Assembly: GCA_044224905.1 (NCBI GenBank)
Contig: JBGAJN010000002.1
Location: 1,116,001 to 1,180,000, forward strand
DNA length: 64,000 nt
Source: JBGAJN01 sp044224905
Lineage (GTDB): Bacteria; Verrucomicrobiota; Verrucomicrobiia; Limisphaerales; JBGAJN01
Direction: 5' to 3'
Position numbers and translations under genes: made by a program. Below, piece by piece: positions 1 through 8,882 of the stretch. Under the pieces are notes generated by a model. The model did no database searches. It was given only the letters and a program-made list of their open reading frames with translations, and had not been told where the DNA came from. Within the stretch, counting starts at the first letter, position 1; each line of letters opens with the position of its first letter.

Positions 1-1
1 T

Positions 2-3000
2 TTTGTGACTCTGAGCGCGCCTGCGCCGAGCCCGGTCGCAGTGGATTACGCGGTGATCGGCGGAACGGCGACGAGCGGTGTTGATTTCGATCCGGCTGCG
101 GGAACGTTGAATTTCGCTGTTGGCGAAAGCGTGAAAACCATTTCGGTGGCCATCACCAATGACGCGCTGATCGAGAGCAACGAGACGGTGATCGTCGCGT
201 TGTCCAATCCCGTGGGTGTGACGTTTGGCAGTTTGACGAATCACACGTTGACGATCGTGGATGATGACACGCCGGTCGTCACCATTGTGGCCAGCGATCC
301 CAACGCGGCCGAAGCCGGGCTCGACCTAGGGCAGTTCACGATCAGCCGCACCGGTCCGGTTACCAATAGCCTCTTGGTGGTGCTCACGCGGACCGGCACG
401 GCCACGAGCGGCACCGATTACACGGCGATCAGCACGAACATCACGATCCCCGCGGGCGTTTCGAGCGTCAGCACGAACGTCGTCCCCATTCAGGATGCGA
501 GCAATGAAGGCAGCGAGACGGTGATCCTGGGCATTTTCACCAACGCGGCTTACGTCGTCGGCACACCGAGCAATGCGACCGTTACGATTGCTGACGACGA
601 TCGCAGCACCGTGAACATCGTGGCGGACATTCCGAACGCGTCCGAAACGCCGGGCAATCCCGGCCAGTTCACCGTCACGCGTTCACTGCCCACGAACGCC
701 AGCCTTACGGTGAACTTGACGATCTCGGGCACCGCAGTGAACGGCACTGACTACACGAACATCGCTTCCACGGTCGTCTTCGCTGCGGGTCAATCTTCCA
801 AGACGATCGTCATTACTCCCATCGACGACGGCATCACCGAAGGGCCGGAGCAGGTCACGATTTCGATCGCGAGCGGCAGTTATTTCATCGGAACCAATTC
901 CTTCGACAACGTCACCATTGCCGACAACGACAACCCGCCGGTTCTTTTCATCTCCAGTCCAACCGCGCAAGGACCACTCGTCGCGTCGAGTAACGGGATC
1001 ATCGTTACCGCGACCGTTACGGATGACGGCGTGCCTCAGCCAGTGACGTTGCAATGGAGTCAGGTCGGCGGACCGGGAGTCGCGACGTTCGAAACGCCCA
1101 CTGCGGCAAGCAGCGCAGTCACCTTCAGCACCAATGGCACGTATGTCCTGCGAGCCTCCGCGACGGACGGGCAGTTCACCGTCAGCGATCAGGTGACCGT
1201 GATTGTGGGGCCGACCATCGCGGCGGCGGATTGGGTGACGCAAGACATGGCTCCGGCTTCTTCGCGTCGCGGCCAGGGATTGGTTATGTGTGGTGTCTTC
1301 ACGTTGAATGGCACCGGTGCCGGCTACTCAGGTGTTACGGCGGACACGGCGCATGTGATGGTGCGGCAGGTTGAAGGCGATTCGAGTCTGGTCGCGCGCT
1401 TGACGAGTGTCACGAACGCCGCTGCGCCATTGGGTGGGCTGACACTGCGCAGCTCGCTTCAACGCGGTGCGCCGCGGGTCGTGCTTGGCTATGTTCCTGG
1501 CGTGGGCTTGCAATGGCGCACTCGCACGGCGAACAACGCTGTCGATGTTGCGGTGACCAACGCGGGCCTGACGTTGCCGGCGTGGCTGAAGATCGAGCGC
1601 AACGTGGCGAGCAGTCTTGTCACCGCGTCGTTTGCTCCCGATGTTGCCGGTACACCCGGGACGTGGACGGTCATGGGTTCCTCCACGATGACCAATCTGG
1701 GCACGCGTCCGAATCTTGGTTTCACCGCGACCGCGAACTCCGCGACCAACACGGCGACGGCGGTCTTCGATAACGTGACGCTGACGCCGTCGATCAACGG
1801 ACCGGCGTTGATTGCGGAGGAGGCGAGTTTTACTCCGACGCAGTCTGGATCATTCGCTGAGAGCAACGGTGTCTATACGATCGCGGGAAGCGCTTCGGGA
1901 ATATTTTACGGCTGGCAGTTTCAGGGCGACATGATGGTCACGGTGAAACACGCCAACGCCACGTCCGGCGCCGGCTCGGCGACTTCCGGCATCCGCATTC
2001 GTGAAAGCATGGACAGCGGCGCTTACGTGCAGGTTGGTCGTATCCCCACCGGTGCCTACAACGGCTACTTCTGGCAATCCATCGTGGGCGGCGGCAACGG
2101 CGGTGTTCCGAGTTTCACGGGCGCCACGCGATGGATTCGGCTCATTCGTCGCGGCAACTCCGTGACGGCGTTTCACGCGCCTGATGTCGCCGGCGCGCCG
2201 GGAACGTGGGCGCAACTCGGCCAACCGCAGACGATCATCATGACCACGCCCGTGATCGTGGGCTTCCACGTGAACAACGCTTCGGGCGTGGGCCTGAACA
2301 CCGTCACGTTCAGCAACCTGAGCATCGTGCCGTTGAACAAAGCGCCCATCATCGACGCGGGCACGATCGCCACCAACGTCATCGCCTCCACCTCGCTCAA
2401 CGGCACGGTGACGGACGACGATTTCCCGACGCCGAATTTGACCACGCTCTGGAGCGCCATCGTCGCGCCTGCGCCCGTGGTTTTCGGCAACGCGACTAAC
2501 CCCAGCACGACCGCGAGCTTCAGCGGCGACGGCGCGTATCGCCTGCGTTTGCAGGCCTCCGATAGCAGCGTGGTCTCGTTCGATGATTTGAGCTTCAATG
2601 CCTTCACGAGTCCGTTCGGCGTGTGGCAATGGACGAATTTCGTCGGTGGTAGTTCGAACGCCTTGGCCGCCGCCAACGCCGATCCCGACGGCGACGGTCG
2701 CAGGAACCTCAGCGAATACGGCACTGGAACCGACCCCAAGGCCTATGATCTCTCTCCCGTCGTGACGACGATGGCGACCATTGGGACCAATGATTACTAT
2801 CGCGTGATCGTGACGAAGAATCCCGCGGCGACGGATGTGAGCTTCGTGGTCGAATGCACCAGCACGGTGACGAATGCGGCGAGTTGGACGAGCGCAGGAT
2901 TGATCACGGAAACGAACACGCCAACCAATCTCACCGTGCGTGACAGCACGCCGATCTCGATTCTCGGCACGCGCCTGTATCGGGTGAAGGTGACGAAGCC

Positions 3001-3004
3001 GTGA
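2..3004 (+). CDS. Calx-beta domain surface protein, C-terminal part (5' end outside window)
   Basis: The reading frame is open to the left edge, and its first visible residues already lie inside a Calx-beta domain, so the gene starts upstream. About 1000 residues are visible. Three Calx-beta repeats (about 1-90, 95-200, 205-310) show the usual GTAxxGxDF/Y and EGxExV motifs and DDD ends. A PKD/cadherin-like domain follows (about 315-405), then two similar beta-sandwich domains (about 410-600 and 605-775), a second PKD-like domain, and a C-terminal DPDGDGRRNLSEYGTGTDP segment that resembles calcium-binding or thrombospondin type 3 loops. This architecture is typical of very large secreted or cell-surface proteins in Verrucomicrobiota. 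Adhesion or matrix function is inferred only. The gene ends at a bidirectional terminator shared with the convergent ATPase gene. Confidence 0.85.
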   Translation, partial: FVTLSAPAPSPVAVDYAVIGGTATSGVDFDPAAGTLNFAVGESVKTISVAITNDALIESNETVIVALSNPVGVTFGSLTNHTLTIVDDDTPVVTIVASDPNAAEAGLDLGQFTISRTGPVTNSLLVVLTRTGTATSGTDYTAISTNITIPAGVSSVSTNVVPIQDASNEGSETVILGIFTNAAYVVGTPSNATVTIADDDRSTVNIVADIPNASETPGNPGQFTVTRSLPTNASLTVNLTISGTAVNGTDYTNIASTVVFAAGQSSKTIVITPIDDGITEGPEQVTISIASGSYFIGTNSFDNVTIADNDNPPVLFISSPTAQGPLVASSNGIIVTATVTDDGVPQPVTLQWSQVGGPGVATFETPTAASSAVTFSTNGTYVLRASATDGQFTVSDQVTVIVGPTIAAADWVTQDMAPASSRRGQGLVMCGVFTLNGTGAGYSGVTADTAHVMVRQVEGDSSLVARLTSVTNAAAPLGGLTLRSSLQRGAPRVVLGYVPGVGLQWRTRTANNAVDVAVTNAGLTLPAWLKIERNVASSLVTASFAPDVAGTPGTWTVMGSSTMTNLGTRPNLGFTATANSATNTATAVFDNVTLTPSINGPALIAEEASFTPTQSGSFAESNGVYTIAGSASGIFYGWQFQGDMMVTVKHANATSGAGSATSGIRIRESMDSGAYVQVGRIPTGAYNGYFWQSIVGGGNGGVPSFTGATRWIRLIRRGNSVTAFHAPDVAGAPGTWAQLGQPQTIIMTTPVIVGFHVNNASGVGLNTVTFSNLSIVPLNKAPIIDAGTIATNVIASTSLNGTVTDDDFPTPNLTTLWSAIVAPAPVVFGNATNPSTTASFSGDGAYRLRLQASDSSVVSFDDLSFNAFTSPFGVWQWTNFVGGSSNALAAANADPDGDGRRNLSEYGTGTDPKAYDLSPVVTTMATIGTNDYYRVIVTKNPAATDVSFVVECTSTVTNAASWTSAGLITETNTPTNLTVRDSTPISILGTRLYRVKVTKP

Positions 3005-3008
3005 TATA

Positions 3009-3039
3009 AGTTTCCGGAAGTCTTCAACTTCCGGAAACT
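3009..3039. terminator. Bidirectional hairpin terminator between convergent genes
   Basis: A perfect 13-bp inverted repeat (AGTTTCCGGAAGT and its complement, loop of about 5 nt) lies between the Calx-beta gene stop and the ATPase gene stop, which it overlaps by two bases. A/T-rich flanks on both sides suit termination in both directions. Confidence 0.7.
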
Positions 3040-6000
3040 ATTTCACAAGCCGCTTGAGGTCGTTGCTTGCCTGCTCAATCCACTCCTGACTTGGCAGCGC
3101 GTAGGGGCGGAACAATTCGAGGTAGCCTTCCTTTTCGTTGTAGAAGAGCGCGCGGTGGAGGCCGAGCGTGCTGGCTTTCGGATTATCGATGAGGCTCGCG
3201 GAGTCGTTCGCGCTCATCTGGAAGAGGACGCGCATTTCAAATTCCGTCAGCGCCTTGCGGCTGAGCGAACGGCCGACGTTGTTGTAAGTGTCGCACGTGG
3301 CGATCACGTGGAAGCCGAGGCTGGCGCCTTCCGTGATAAGATTCGTCAACTGCGCGCCGGGATTCGCAGTCTCGCCGTCGCCGCCGCCAAAGCTGAACTC
3401 GTCCTCGGCGCGGAGCTTTTTGAACTTCTGCAAGCCGTGGATGAACAGGAACGTCGTCGGTGCACTCGCGGCTTGGGGATCCTCGGCGCGCGCTTTCATC
3501 TCGTTCGCGAGGTTGTTCACGATTTCGCCGAGGTCATGATTCTTCGCGACGATGACTTCGTGCGGGATCGCTTGAATGACGCGTTCGAGATAATCGCGCT
3601 CGGGCGACCCTGGCGGATTGGCGTCGAGCACGACTAAACGCACCGCGCCGCGCGGATGTTGCGCGGCCAGTGACACGAGGGCGATCGACAGAATCGCGAG
3701 CGTGGCTTCGTCGCGCTGGCCGACGAAGAGAACGTTGTTGCCGCTCTGCCGGTGGAACACAGCCTCCGTCGGGCCTTTGATCGAATTGGGCGCGCCCAGC
3801 CACATGCGGGCGGCGTGTGTTGGTTTGATGGCCTCTGCGTTGAGGACCTCTTGCAGATCGGCGTTCTCGCGCACGTCGGCCGGAGCGTCACCTTCAAAGA
3901 CGATCGGGCCGGGATAAATTTTGCCCGTCGCATCCGCGCGCGCGCGAACTTTGGCGAGACATTCATCGCGTACGTCATCGGAAATCCAAACGGCTTGAAA
4001 GGGGCTGTTCGCTTCCTTCGCGCCCGCGGCGTCGTTGTAGATGCCTTCACCGGGACGCGAGAGCAGACGCGGCGCGGGATTGTTTTCATCCATGATCAGG
4101 TAAGCGTCGGCTTCGTTGCACTGAAGCGCGATGCGGATGACCATTTGCCCGAGCGTCGTGCGCGCCACGGTGTAAGCGCCGCCGAGCGTTTGCGAACCGA
4201 GGATCACGTGAATGCCGAACGCGCGGCCCTGACGGACAATGCGGTCGAGCAACACGGAAGCGTTCTGCGAAATCGTGTCCTCCTCGGTGAAGTACTCCTG
4301 AAACTCGTCGATCATTAGCAGCGTGCGTGGCATCGGCTCCGTGCCGCCAGCGCGCTTGTAGCCGGCGATGTCCTGCGCGCCGAGTTTGCGGAACATGTCG
4401 CCGCGGCGTTTGAGTTCGTCATCGACGCGTTGCAGCACGCTCAGTCCGAATTCACGATCGCTTTCGATCGCGACGACGCGCGCGTGCGGCAGGCGTTGCG
4501 TGCCGTAGCACTTGAACTCGACGCCCTTCTTAAAATCGATCAGGTAGAACTCCACTTGTTCCGGGCTGCACCACAACGCGAGGTTGGTAATCGCCACGTG
4601 GAACAGGGTCGATTTTCCGGAACCCGTTTTGCCCGCGATGAGCGCGTGCTGCCGCGTGCCTTTGCCAATCGCGAGATATTGCAATTTGGTCGCGCCAGTG
4701 CGCCCGATGGGCACGCGCAATTCGTTCGTGGTCTCCACGCTCCAAATCTGCGCGTCCGGCGGAGCAACGTGATTGAACGGGACTTCAACACGGTTCGTGT
4801 CCTTGCTCGCGCGGCCGACTTTGTGCGTGAACTCGGTGGCGTATTCCGGTGAAGGCGGCGCGTCGAGTTGCAGCGCCGCGCCGGGTATGAAATTTCCGGT
4901 GAGGATGAAGTCATTCCCGCGCGCGCTGACGCTGATGCTGTTCTTGCGCAGGTCATCGGCCACAAGATCCTGGGGCACGGGTTGACGTTGATCCCAGTGA
5001 ATGAGTGTGAAGACACCGCAGCGCGCGCCGCTGGCGGCGATGCTCATGAGCCGCTTGGCCGCGAGGTCGCTGAAGCCCGCGGGGAAATCCGCGATGACTA
5101 GGAAGTGATATTTCTCCGCGATGTTGCCGGCTTGCTCGTTGTATTCCGCGATCGTCGCGTACTCGTTGCGGAGATACATCTGGATGACTTTCTCCATGTG
5201 TTCGTTCAGATCGGCGAGGCGTTGCTCGATCTGATTCGTCTGCGTCCAGATACGGCTGTTGATCAAATGCTCTTCGTAATCCGCGAGGTGCATGACGCCA
5301 GCGAAGTTCTGCCCGAGTTCCACTGGATCAATCACCGTGAAGCTCACGCGACCGGGAGGCGCGGTGGAGAGCAGACGGAGAATGATGTTGTTCAACGCGC
5401 CGATCATCTGATCGCTACCCGCGTCCTTCGATTCGAACAGGACCGAACCGTGCGCGGGATAGGTGAGCAGCAAGGGCAGGGCGAACTTCGCCGGACCGGG
5501 TAGGACGAGCCGCGATTCCTTCGAGCCGGTTCCCGCGAGCTTCTCGACATCGACGGCGAGATGGGCGAACTGCGCGGCTTGGGAGAATTCTTTCGGCGGC
5601 GTCCATTGCGTCAACACCTGCGGCTCCCAAGCGGGGAACAGCCGGTTCGCCGTGTCGATGGTCGCACCGATGGCGTCGTAGATGGGCGGCATCGTCGTCT
5701 GCCATTCCGATTCGAGCGTCTGCCAGAGGGCTTGATACTCCGCGTTGATCTGCGCCTCGCGCGCTTCGCCCACAGCGGTGACTTCGGCAAGGCGCGTCTC
5801 CGCTTGCTGCTTCAGTTGCGCGGCGGATTCGCCGTACGCGTTCTGATAATATTCCACCGTCGCTTGATAAACCTGATCGTTGCGGAGCGAGATGCGGCGC
5901 TCTTTCTTGTCGATCTCGAGCGGATACGTGTCGCGCAATTGCGCGCCTTGCTCCATCGCCGCGCCGAAATCCTGATCGATCTGTTCGGTGCGCTTTTGAA

Positions 6001-6934
6001 ACTCGCGCTCGACGCGTTCGCGTTCCTTTTGATGCGTGGCTGCGGCTTTCTTGGAGCAAGCGTCCCTCAGCTGGCGCGCCTGACCCAGCGCGAGGCAGAT
6101 TTCCGTCGCCGCGGGCGCGGCTTGGCCCTTGCCGATCAAGTGCAGGATGAAACCGAACACGAGCAATCCGCCAGCAGCAGCGCCAGCGTTCACGAAGGTC
6201 AACCACGGGACTTCTAATGGCGGACCGAACTGCCGGAGAAACGGCGCGAGCGGAACCAGCAACACCAGCACGAGCAGCACCGCCCAATAGCGGAAGACCA
6301 GCGGCAGAAACATTTTCCGAAACCGCACCAGATCGTCCTGCGCTCGATTGAGCACCGCGCGAAGATCCACGAGCAATTGATTCTCGTCGGGCGTGAGATT
6401 CGCCGTCGCGGTGTCGGGCGCCGCGGCCAGTTGCTGGATGAACTTGCGGTAGCCTTTGAAGGAATCCTCCGCGAGCTTTTCCAGTGCGACCATGGTCGTT
6501 GTTTCGGCGGCAAGCTGTCCCTGAAATTCGGCGAGCGTGGCGTCGGCGGTGGCGAGCCCGGTCTCGTGGTTGCGCCGAGCCGTCAACATCTCGGTCTGCA
6601 ATTTGTATTTGCGGCGACCTTCGATGGCGGTGATGGCGGCTTGCGCGTTCTTCTGGCTCGCCTTGTGCGCCTCGGCGATGCGCGTTTTGCGGGACTCGTA
6701 GTGCAACGCGGTGTTGGCCTTGGCGGATTGAAAATCGAATTCAGCTTTCGCGATGTCGTCGGCGAGTTGCCGCGTCAACGTTTCGACCGCTTCGTTGCGG
6801 CGGCCGCGCTCGACGTTGAGGCGGCTGCGGAATTCCTGATTCAGCTTGTCCTCGCGCGCGGTGAAGTCGCGTACGGAACTTTTCAGGCGTTCCAGAAGTT
6901 CCAGTGTTTTCCCAACCCCAAGATGGCTACTCAC
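3038..6934 (-). CDS. FtsK/SpoIIIE-type ATPase of a type VII-like locus
   Basis: Protein of about 1298 residues. Residues 1-215 are mostly helical/coiled coil. Two membrane segments (about 215-240 and 250-270) are followed by another coiled coil. A complete FtsK/SpoIIIE ATPase domain has Walker A GKTGSGKST near 770 and Walker B LLMIDEF near 878. A second, C-terminal FtsK-like domain has lost Walker A (VGQRDEAT). One active domain plus degenerate copies resembles EccC/EssC of type VII secretion. Start: a GTG at 6934 has AGGA six bases upstream and overlaps the end of the preceding gene; a TTG at 6955 is the alternative. It is the last gene of a four-gene operon with WXG100-like genes. By family analogy it would power export of those proteins. 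Substrates are unknown. Confidence 0.82.
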   Translation of the reverse strand: MSSHLGVGKTLELLERLKSSVRDFTAREDKLNQEFRSRLNVERGRRNEAVETLTRQLADDIAKAEFDFQSAKANTALHYESRKTRIAEAHKASQKNAQAAITAIEGRRKYKLQTEMLTARRNHETGLATADATLAEFQGQLAAETTTMVALEKLAEDSFKGYRKFIQQLAAAPDTATANLTPDENQLLVDLRAVLNRAQDDLVRFRKMFLPLVFRYWAVLLVLVLLVPLAPFLRQFGPPLEVPWLTFVNAGAAAGGLLVFGFILHLIGKGQAAPAATEICLALGQARQLRDACSKKAAATHQKERERVEREFQKRTEQIDQDFGAAMEQGAQLRDTYPLEIDKKERRISLRNDQVYQATVEYYQNAYGESAAQLKQQAETRLAEVTAVGEAREAQINAEYQALWQTLESEWQTTMPPIYDAIGATIDTANRLFPAWEPQVLTQWTPPKEFSQAAQFAHLAVDVEKLAGTGSKESRLVLPGPAKFALPLLLTYPAHGSVLFESKDAGSDQMIGALNNIILRLLSTAPPGRVSFTVIDPVELGQNFAGVMHLADYEEHLINSRIWTQTNQIEQRLADLNEHMEKVIQMYLRNEYATIAEYNEQAGNIAEKYHFLVIADFPAGFSDLAAKRLMSIAASGARCGVFTLIHWDQRQPVPQDLVADDLRKNSISVSARGNDFILTGNFIPGAALQLDAPPSPEYATEFTHKVGRASKDTNRVEVPFNHVAPPDAQIWSVETTNELRVPIGRTGATKLQYLAIGKGTRQHALIAGKTGSGKSTLFHVAITNLALWCSPEQVEFYLIDFKKGVEFKCYGTQRLPHARVVAIESDREFGLSVLQRVDDELKRRGDMFRKLGAQDIAGYKRAGGTEPMPRTLLMIDEFQEYFTEEDTISQNASVLLDRIVRQGRAFGIHVILGSQTLGGAYTVARTTLGQMVIRIALQCNEADAYLIMDENNPAPRLLSRPGEGIYNDAAGAKEANSPFQAVWISDDVRDECLAKVRARADATGKIYPGPIVFEGDAPADVRENADLQEVLNAEAIKPTHAARMWLGAPNSIKGPTEAVFHRQSGNNVLFVGQRDEATLAILSIALVSLAAQHPRGAVRLVVLDANPPGSPERDYLERVIQAIPHEVIVAKNHDLGEIVNNLANEMKARAEDPQAASAPTTFLFIHGLQKFKKLRAEDEFSFGGGDGETANPGAQLTNLITEGASLGFHVIATCDTYNNVGRSLSRKALTEFEMRVLFQMSANDSASLIDNPKASTLGLHRALFYNEKEGYLELFRPYALPSQEWIEQASNDLKRLVK

Positions 6935-7139
6935 AATCGTTCCTGACTTTTGCAATTAGTTTGTCGAGATCATCGATCACCGTGAGCGCCGTGCCCACGC
7001 TGTTGAACAAGTCATCGAGAAATTTCTTCTCGAACTCGGCGCTCTTCGCATCGCGCCAGTAAACCTTCGTCTGCTCCCACTGGTGGGAAAGCTCGCGGGT
7101 GATCCCGCCCAAGCGCGCGCGGTTTGACGCGAGGCTCAT
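6927..7139 (-). CDS. Small WXG100-like helical protein (70 aa)
   Basis: A 70-residue, all-helical protein with a central YWRDAKSAEFEKKF segment. Trp followed after one residue by Asp, then an aromatic-rich amphipathic helix, is the pattern of WXG100 helical hairpins with Asp replacing Gly. Its ATG overlaps the stop of the upstream gene (ATGA), and its end overlaps the ATPase start, so the genes are probably translationally coupled. Size and position suggest a secreted partner or chaperone-like subunit of the ATPase. The family assignment is by pattern only. Confidence 0.65.
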   Translation of the reverse strand: MSLASNRARLGGITRELSHQWEQTKVYWRDAKSAEFEKKFLDDLFNSVGTALTVIDDLDKLIAKVRNDCE

Positions 7140-7696
7140 GTCGCTTCTCCTTTGCTGCCGGTGTCCGCGCTGGCTGGTGGAGCTTCGGTGGCGGCGGTTG
7201 CGGGCGCAGATTCAACCGTGCCGACCTGGATGTTGGCGTACGCGTCGAGCGCGTTAATCCGCTCGTTCAGATAAGCGATCGCCTTGGGCATCTCGTTGAC
7301 GAGGACCGTGTGGAGTTTCTCTAACTGGCGCACCAACGGTTCCACGCGGCTGTCGAGATTGCGGTTCCATTGTTTGAGCGTGCCCAACTTGTCTGTCGCT
7401 TCATCCATCGCCCGCTTGGCGCGCTGGACGGCCATGACTTCAACCGAGCCGGCTTCCTTCAGCGAGGACAAACGTGAACTGAGCAACGTGGCGCGGGCGT
7501 CTTCCAGTTCGCGCATGCGGCGTTGTAGGGCTCGTTCCAAAATGGTGCGCTGATCTGTCTGCACCCATTGACGCAGGCGAATAAGCTGGTCGGAGATTTC
7601 TTCCAGCGTGGGCCGCGCCTTGCTCACATAAACGATGAGGTTCGCCCGGAAAGCCTCGATGGCTTCGACGGAAGTGACGTTCGCGCGCTGCGACAT
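7136..7696 (-). CDS. Coiled-coil protein of the type VII-like operon (186 aa)
   Basis: I do not recognise a family. The protein is largely helical (about residues 10-140), with regularly spaced Leu/Glu/Arg, and ends in a low-complexity Ala/Pro/Thr tail. It has no signal peptide or membrane segment. The ATG at 7696 lies two bases after the WXG100 gene stop, which makes it the natural start; the longer open frame reaching 7846 only runs through the upstream gene. Its stop overlaps the next start by four bases. Position between two WXG100-like genes suggests a structural or substrate role in the same system. Confidence 0.75.
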   Translation of the reverse strand: MSQRANVTSVEAIEAFRANLIVYVSKARPTLEEISDQLIRLRQWVQTDQRTILERALQRRMRELEDARATLLSSRLSSLKEAGSVEVMAVQRAKRAMDEATDKLGTLKQWNRNLDSRVEPLVRQLEKLHTVLVNEMPKAIAYLNERINALDAYANIQVGTVESAPATAATEAPPASADTGSKGEAT

Positions 7697-7698
7697 GA

Positions 7699-7971
7699 CT
7701 AGCGCTGGTTCAAATATTCCTCGATGCGCTGCGCTTTGCGGAGGAGATACGGCGCGTGCATGTTGGAAACTTCCATGAAGTGCTTCAGCGCCTTGAGCGT
7801 CGCCTTGAATTCCTCGGAGAACTTGGTGTGCTCCTGATCCTGCCAAGAGTCGCCGAGCGCAGCGAAACGAGCTTGCAGCGAGGCCATGCGGTTTTGGAGG
7901 TCGGCGTTGAAGCGTTTGAGTTCCTCCGCGAAGCGCCGCACCTCTTCGGGGTTCATGATTGCCTGGGCCAT
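7699..7971 (-). CDS. WXG100 family protein (ESAT-6-like)
   Basis: Ninety residues, the classical WXG100 length, predicted as a helix-turn-helix hairpin with the turn at SWQDQEHTKFSEEF (Trp near residue 43). Trp-Gln-Asp stands where Trp-X-Gly is usual, a variation seen in Gram-negative relatives. It is the first gene of the operon. Known WXG100 proteins are secreted dimers that engage the C-terminal ATPase domain of EccC/EssC, and the operon's FtsK-like ATPase fits that partnership. Confidence 0.8.
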   Translation of the reverse strand: MAQAIMNPEEVRRFAEELKRFNADLQNRMASLQARFAALGDSWQDQEHTKFSEEFKATLKALKHFMEVSNMHAPYLLRKAQRIEEYLNQR

Positions 7972-8195
7972 GATGGTTCTTTCGTTTTAGGTTCGCGGTT
8001 TCGGTGGTGCTATTAACGCTACGTTGCCCGTTTTTCGCCCCGGAGGCAAACGGGTTCGCGCATTTCTTTGTTCCGTCCGATTCCCGGCGGAAGTTTCAAC
8101 CCTTGGACCGCCGTTGTCCTTGTGAATAAGGCACGCTGGCTTCGCAAAAATGTTTGGTTAAATTGTCGATTGCCCGTCCGCCGAAATCTTGCGCC

Positions 8196-8873
8196 ATGTC
8201 GACGCCCGCCAAAATTATCGAGCTCCGCGAACTGCTCTCGCAGCGGTTTCCGCGCGCCCGCGCGGGGCTGGGGCGACCGGCGGAAACGAACGGCTGGCCC
8301 ACCGGTGTGCCCGCGCTGGATGCCTTGCTCGGCGGTGGCTTGCCGCGCGGGGAAATGACCGAACTCGTCGGCGCCGGTCCCGGATCCGGCAGCGCGCAAG
8401 TGCTCCACGCGCTGCTGCGTCGCGCGGCCGCCGATGGACGCTTCCTCGCGCTCGTGGATGGCGCGGACAGTTTCGATGTCGACGCCGTCGAACCCGACGT
8501 GCTCGCGCGCCTGCTCTGGGTGCGCTGCGATGATGCCGGCCAATCGCTCAAAGCCGCCGATCTGCTGCTGCGCGATCGTAACTTTCCGCTCGTGGTTGTT
8601 GATTTGAAACTCAACCCGCCCGCGCAGCTCCGCAAAATTTCCGCGAGCGTCTGGCATCGGTTCCGGCGGCTGCTCGAACACAACGGTACCACCGCGCTCA
8701 TCATCACGCCCACGCCGTTCGTCGGCGGCGTGGCCGCGCGCGTGCGCGTAGAAAGCCAGTTGGCCACCGACGCGCTCGCCGAAGCGCCCGTCGATGTGCT
8801 GGCGAGTCTCCGCTTTGAACTGCTTCGCGCCACTGAAGCGCGCGATGCCAGCCACGCCGCGCGAACGGCCTGA
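8196..8873 (+). CDS. imuA: ImuA-like RecA-fold protein of the mutasome cassette
   Basis: 225 residues. TGVPALDALLGGGLPRGEMTELVG is the RecA-like start found in ImuA/SulA-type proteins, but the P-loop reads GAGPGSGSAQ, so ATP binding may be weak. In the ImuA-ImuB-DnaE2 mutasome it is the accessory factor for translesion synthesis after DNA damage. The ATG at 8196 fits the family; an ATG 42 bases upstream adds an unconserved extension. imuB starts 9 bases after its stop. I did not recognise a LexA box in the upstream 220 bp. Confidence 0.85.
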   Translation: MSTPAKIIELRELLSQRFPRARAGLGRPAETNGWPTGVPALDALLGGGLPRGEMTELVGAGPGSGSAQVLHALLRRAAADGRFLALVDGADSFDVDAVEPDVLARLLWVRCDDAGQSLKAADLLLRDRNFPLVVVDLKLNPPAQLRKISASVWHRFRRLLEHNGTTALIITPTPFVGGVAARVRVESQLATDALAEAPVDVLASLRFELLRATEARDASHAARTA

Positions 8874-8882
8874 ACGATCACC

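Noticed and set aside
7136..7846. 236-codon version of the coiled-coil gene in the type VII-like operon
   Set aside because: The first 50 codons lie inside the WXG100 gene in another frame; the ATG two bases after that gene's stop is the natural start.
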